8,068 bases of DNA, from assembly GCA_038225955.1 (NCBI GenBank), contig JBBRQV010000145.1, positions 1 to 8,068 of the forward strand, read 5' to 3'. The notes under the pieces are model-generated. The model searched no databases and was not told where the DNA came from. It saw nothing but the letters and a program-made list of their open reading frames with translations. The stretch comes from JAFDZO01 sp038225955. GTDB lineage: Bacteria; Bacteroidota; Ignavibacteria; Tepidaquicellales; Tepidaquicellaceae. Of this stretch, positions 6,019-8,068 are shown one piece after another (the first letter of the stretch is position 1; each line of letters begins with the position of its first letter). The position numbers and the translations under genes were made by a program.

Positions 6019-6039
6019 ACTGGTAATTGTTAATTGTTA
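6011..6039. repeat. Right inverted repeat (IR-R) of the S23 cassette
   Basis: This repeat is the inverted partner of 5584-5612 (23 of 29 positions, plus one G-U pair if folded in the minus-strand RNA). It contains two TAATTGT units (6024-6037) and overlaps the last TTTGTTA heptad. Its outer tip includes the TAA stop of pyk (6039-6037). Confidence 0.75.
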
Positions 6040-7464
6040 CACCGTCGTTACCATTATATCATTTGCGGATGGTGCAAGTGGTATCGGGTTCCTTGATACA
6101 ATCACAATTCTATCACCTTTCTGAAAAAGCTCATTTGAAATCAAGCGCTGCTTTATTTCATCTATGATGTTTTGCAAATCGTCTCTCTCTTCAGTCAGCA
6201 TTGACTCAACTCCCCATACAAGTTTTAATCTTTTTAATTTCTTTTCATCAAAACCTACTGCAATTATCTGCGCGGCAGGTCTATGATTAGAAATTATAGT
6301 GGGCGTATTACCCGTAATAGTCGGCACTGCAATAATTGCTTTTGCGTTTACACGCTCTGCAATCATACAAGCAGAGTTACAAATTGTATGCAAAATATTT
6401 TCCGGAGAATCCTCAATAAATATTTCGTTAAAGTAAGTTGTCTTCTTATGTGTCTCTGTTTTCTGAATAATTCTTTTCATAACGCTAACTGCCTGCAATG
6501 GATACATGCCCGTTGAGGTTTCTGCAGAGAGCATTACGCAGTCTGTTCCATCCAGAATTGAGTTCGCAACGTCTGATGCCTCCGCCCTTGTAGGTGTCTG
6601 GTCGTTTATCATCGACTCAAGCATCTGCGTAGCAGTTATCACAGGCTTAATCTTTGCGTTACATTTTTTTATAATCATCTTTTGAAGCTGCGGTCCTTCT
6701 TCAACGGAAATTTCCACACCGAGATCGCCGCGTGCAACCATCACCATATCAGTTGCTCCAATAATTTCATCTATATTTTGAATCGCTTCAGGTCTTTCAA
6801 TCTTTGCAATAATAGGAATCTCACGATTTCGTGAGCGCAAAATTCCTCTCAGTAATTTAATGTCATCAATTGTTCTTACAAAGCTTATTGCAATAAAGTC
6901 AACATTGTTTGCCAGCGCAAAATCCAGGTCAATCATATCCTTCTCTGTAAGCGAGGGAAGTGATAAAGCAGATAAAGGAATATTGATGCCTTTATTTTGT
7001 TTTAGCACTCCCGAGATTATTACTTTGCAGGTTACTTCAGGCTTTGTTCTTTTTATTTCGGTTATTAAAAGTTTTATAGCTCCGTCATCAAGTAAAAGTA
7101 TATCACCTAACTTAAGCTCCTGAATTAATCCCGGGAATGTTGTGCTGATTACATTTTCATTGCCGAGTATCTCTTCTGATGTAATATGTATTTCGGAATT
7201 TTCTTGAAGAGTAATAAAGCCGTTCTCAAGTTTTCCAACTCTGATTTTTGGTCCCTGTAAGTCCGCAATTATTGCGATTTGCTTGCCTGTAATTTTACAA
7301 GCTTCACGGATATTATTTATGTAATCTTTGTGCTTAGCATGCTCGCCATGTGAGAAATTCAAGCGCGCTGCATCCATACCTGAGTTAATGAGCTGAACAA
7401 TCATATCGACTGATTCCACCGAGGGTCCTATCGTACAAATAATTTTGGTTTTCTTGTCTATCAC
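6037..7464 (-). CDS. pyk: Pyruvate kinase, predicted K+-independent type
   Basis: The enzyme converts phosphoenolpyruvate and ADP to pyruvate and ATP, the last step of glycolysis, in the cytoplasm. From GTG at 7464 it has 475 residues, the normal bacterial length, and starts directly before KKTKIICTIGPS. Visible motifs are ARLNFSHGE (33-41), ADLQGPKIRVG (67-77), IIAKIERPEAI with the catalytic Lys220 (217-227), MVARGDLGVE (241-250), ITATQMLESM and SAETSTGMYP. The regulatory C-terminal domain is complete, but the usual T-x-S-G-x-T-A loop reads TITGNTPTI. In ADLQGPKIRVG the four positions that separate K+-dependent from K+-independent enzymes are Leu, Gln, Lys and Val, the K+-independent set. 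A TTG at 7512 would add 16 residues (NGTFINYTKITKESK) that are not typical of the family, so GTG is preferred; there is an AAAGAAAG stretch before it. It is the first gene of the minus-strand row with the S23-family and YpdA-like genes. Confidence 0.93.
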   Translation of the reverse strand: MIDKKTKIICTIGPSVESVDMIVQLINSGMDAARLNFSHGEHAKHKDYINNIREACKITGKQIAIIADLQGPKIRVGKLENGFITLQENSEIHITSEEILGNENVISTTFPGLIQELKLGDILLLDDGAIKLLITEIKRTKPEVTCKVIISGVLKQNKGINIPLSALSLPSLTEKDMIDLDFALANNVDFIAISFVRTIDDIKLLRGILRSRNREIPIIAKIERPEAIQNIDEIIGATDMVMVARGDLGVEISVEEGPQLQKMIIKKCNAKIKPVITATQMLESMINDQTPTRAEASDVANSILDGTDCVMLSAETSTGMYPLQAVSVMKRIIQKTETHKKTTYFNEIFIEDSPENILHTICNSACMIAERVNAKAIIAVPTITGNTPTIISNHRPAAQIIAVGFDEKKLKRLKLVWGVESMLTEERDDLQNIIDEIKQRLISNELFQKGDRIVIVSRNPIPLAPSANDIMVTTV

Positions 7465-7705
7465 TTTACTTTCTTTCGTTATTTTTGTGTAATTAATAAA
7501 AGTCCCATTCAAAAAGTAACTTGAATATTGAAACTTTTACTTTGAAATTTGGGAACTTTAAAATTACGCATTATAAAATCTTTTTTATATCCAATTTAAA
7601 ATCAATTAACAATAATAGTTTTCCGTTGTTAGTTATCCGTTATTCGAAATTTTAATATATCTTACTGAAGTAAAATTATTCTTTATTAACTATTAATTAC
7701 AAGAA
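7465..7705. other. Divergent intergenic region between pyk and the SDR gene
   Basis: This 241-nt, very AT-rich region must hold promoters for two diverging genes. A TATAAT reading occurs on the minus strand at 7575-7570, but no well-spaced -35 accompanies it, so no promoter is called. The middle contains a degenerate heptad array (listed separately). No open frame or RNA gene was seen. Confidence 0.5.
7604..7645. repeat. Degenerate array of six heptads
   Basis: The stretch divides in one 7-nt register into AATTAAC, AATAATA, GTTTTCC, GTTGTTA, GTTATCC and GTTATTC. The first unit is the exact unit of IR-L of the S23 cassette, and the 15 nt at 7599-7613 are identical to 5576-5590. It may be a decayed relative of the cassette ends or another member of an interspersed heptad family. 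Confidence 0.5.
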
Positions 7706-8068
7706 TTGAAATCATTCAAAAATAAAACTGTATTCATCACGGGCGCTACAAGCGGAATAGGGAAGGCAACGGCTGATTTATTCGCCGCTGACGGCGCAAA
7801 ACTTTTATTATGCGCAAGAAGATTTGAAAAGCTTGAGCAGATAAAAAAAGAATATGAAGAAAAATTTAATTCAGATGTTCGTATCTTCAAACTTGATGTA
7901 AGAAACAGCGATGATGTTGAAAAAGAAATTAACTCGCTGTCCGATGAATGGAAGAAAATAGATTTACTGCTTAACAATGCCGGACTATCTCGAGGCCTTG
8001 ATAAAATTCAGGATGGGAAAATTGATGACTGGGACGAGATGATTGATACTAATGTAAAAGGATTATTG
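7706..8068 (+). CDS. Short-chain dehydrogenase/reductase, N-terminal part (runs off right edge)
   Basis: Translation gives 121 residues, open to the window end; a full classical SDR has about 250, so the catalytic Ser-Tyr-Lys region is missing. The Rossmann fold is clear: the cofactor motif TGATSGIG (12-19), LDV (63-65), NNAG (90-93) and the D-T-N-V-K-G-L helix (114-120). The CARR segment (36-39) after the second strand puts Arg residues where NADP(H)-preferring classical SDRs have them. The sequence is closest in feel to YdfG-type 3-hydroxy acid/serine dehydrogenases, but this is not firm. The start is TTG at 7706: an in-frame TAA lies at 7694-7696 and no ATG or GTG exists between it and the fold. 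It diverges from pyk. Confidence 0.88.
   Translation, partial: MKSFKNKTVFITGATSGIGKATADLFAADGAKLLLCARRFEKLEQIKKEYEEKFNSDVRIFKLDVRNSDDVEKEINSLSDEWKKIDLLLNNAGLSRGLDKIQDGKIDDWDEMIDTNVKGLL

Larger units (their letters stand above)
5584..6039. mobile_element. Putative IVS-like cassette: four-helix-bundle gene between inverted heptad repeats
   Basis: A 456-bp unit with imperfect 29-bp inverted ends encloses a single small S23/IVP-family gene and nothing else. The family was first known from intervening sequences inserted in 23S rRNA genes, which are also bounded by inverted repeats that fold into a stem. Here the unit lies between pyk and the YpdA-like gene, in their orientation. The tips overlap both neighbours: the pyk stop codon is in IR-R and the ypdA TTG start is in IR-L. 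No target-site duplication is evident, and no transposase is present. That the unit moves or is excised from RNA is inference. Confidence 0.4.

Noticed and set aside
5991..6037. A CRISPR array, suggested by regularly spaced short repeats.
   Set aside because: The repeats are 7 nt with no spacers between them and no cas genes nearby.
6283..7123. Plus-strand open frames at 6283-6516 and 6860-7123.
   Set aside because: They are antisense to highly conserved pyruvate kinase coding sequence.
7570..7575. Promoter for pyk at the minus-strand TATAAT.
   Set aside because: The match is a common AT-rich word with no -35 element at 16-18 nt, so it is not listed as a promoter.
7693..7977. Minus-strand open frame, Ser/Phe-rich.
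   Set aside because: It is antisense to the SDR gene, whose cofactor motif and NNAG motif are unmistakable.

Overview
The window is AT-rich DNA from the Bacteroidota/Chlorobiota side of bacteria, most likely an Ignavibacteria-type organism (inference). The strongest clue is the secreted protein at 2612-3655. It ends in a type IX secretion (T9SS, Por) sorting domain with the NYPNPFNPST-type motif that is very common in Ignavibacteria. Weak Shine-Dalgarno sites, A-rich leaders and a YpdA-type reductase with a Bacteroidota-like active site fit the same picture. No rRNA, tRNA, CRISPR array or transposase gene was seen.

Layout. Positions 1-1423 (minus) hold the first 474 codons of a large secreted Asp-box/beta-propeller-like protein that runs off the left edge. 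A gene-poor stretch follows (1424-1756), ending in a terminator that belongs to the next minus-strand gene. That gene (1757-2362) is a GH19-type muramidase/chitinase-like protein broken by two compensating 1-nt frameshifts. Facing away from it is the T9SS-exported lectin-like protein (2612-3655), closed by a strong terminator. Two small plus-strand genes follow: a VOC/glyoxalase-fold protein (3749-4108) and an unrecognised secreted protein (4127-4600).

From 7464 down to 4624 three minus-strand genes are lined up: pyruvate kinase (pyk), a four-helix-bundle S23/IVP-family protein, and a YpdA-like flavin reductase. At the right edge, diverging from pyk, an SDR oxidoreductase starts on the plus strand and runs off the window.

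The most interesting structure is at 5584-6039. The small four-helix-bundle gene sits inside a roughly 29-bp imperfect inverted repeat built of 7-bp units (GTTAATT/AATTAAC), with four further perfect TTTGTTA heptads just upstream of its start. The outer tips of the repeat supply the stop codon of pyk and the TTG start codon of the ypdA-like gene. This resembles the architecture of 23S rRNA intervening sequences, which carry the same protein family between terminal inverted repeats, but here it lies between two metabolic genes. A degenerate heptad array in the same 7-nt register lies in the pyk/SDR intergenic region. Other points are a pyruvate kinase with the residue set of K+-independent enzymes and a YpdA homologue lacking the Cys needed for bacillithiol-disulfide reduction.
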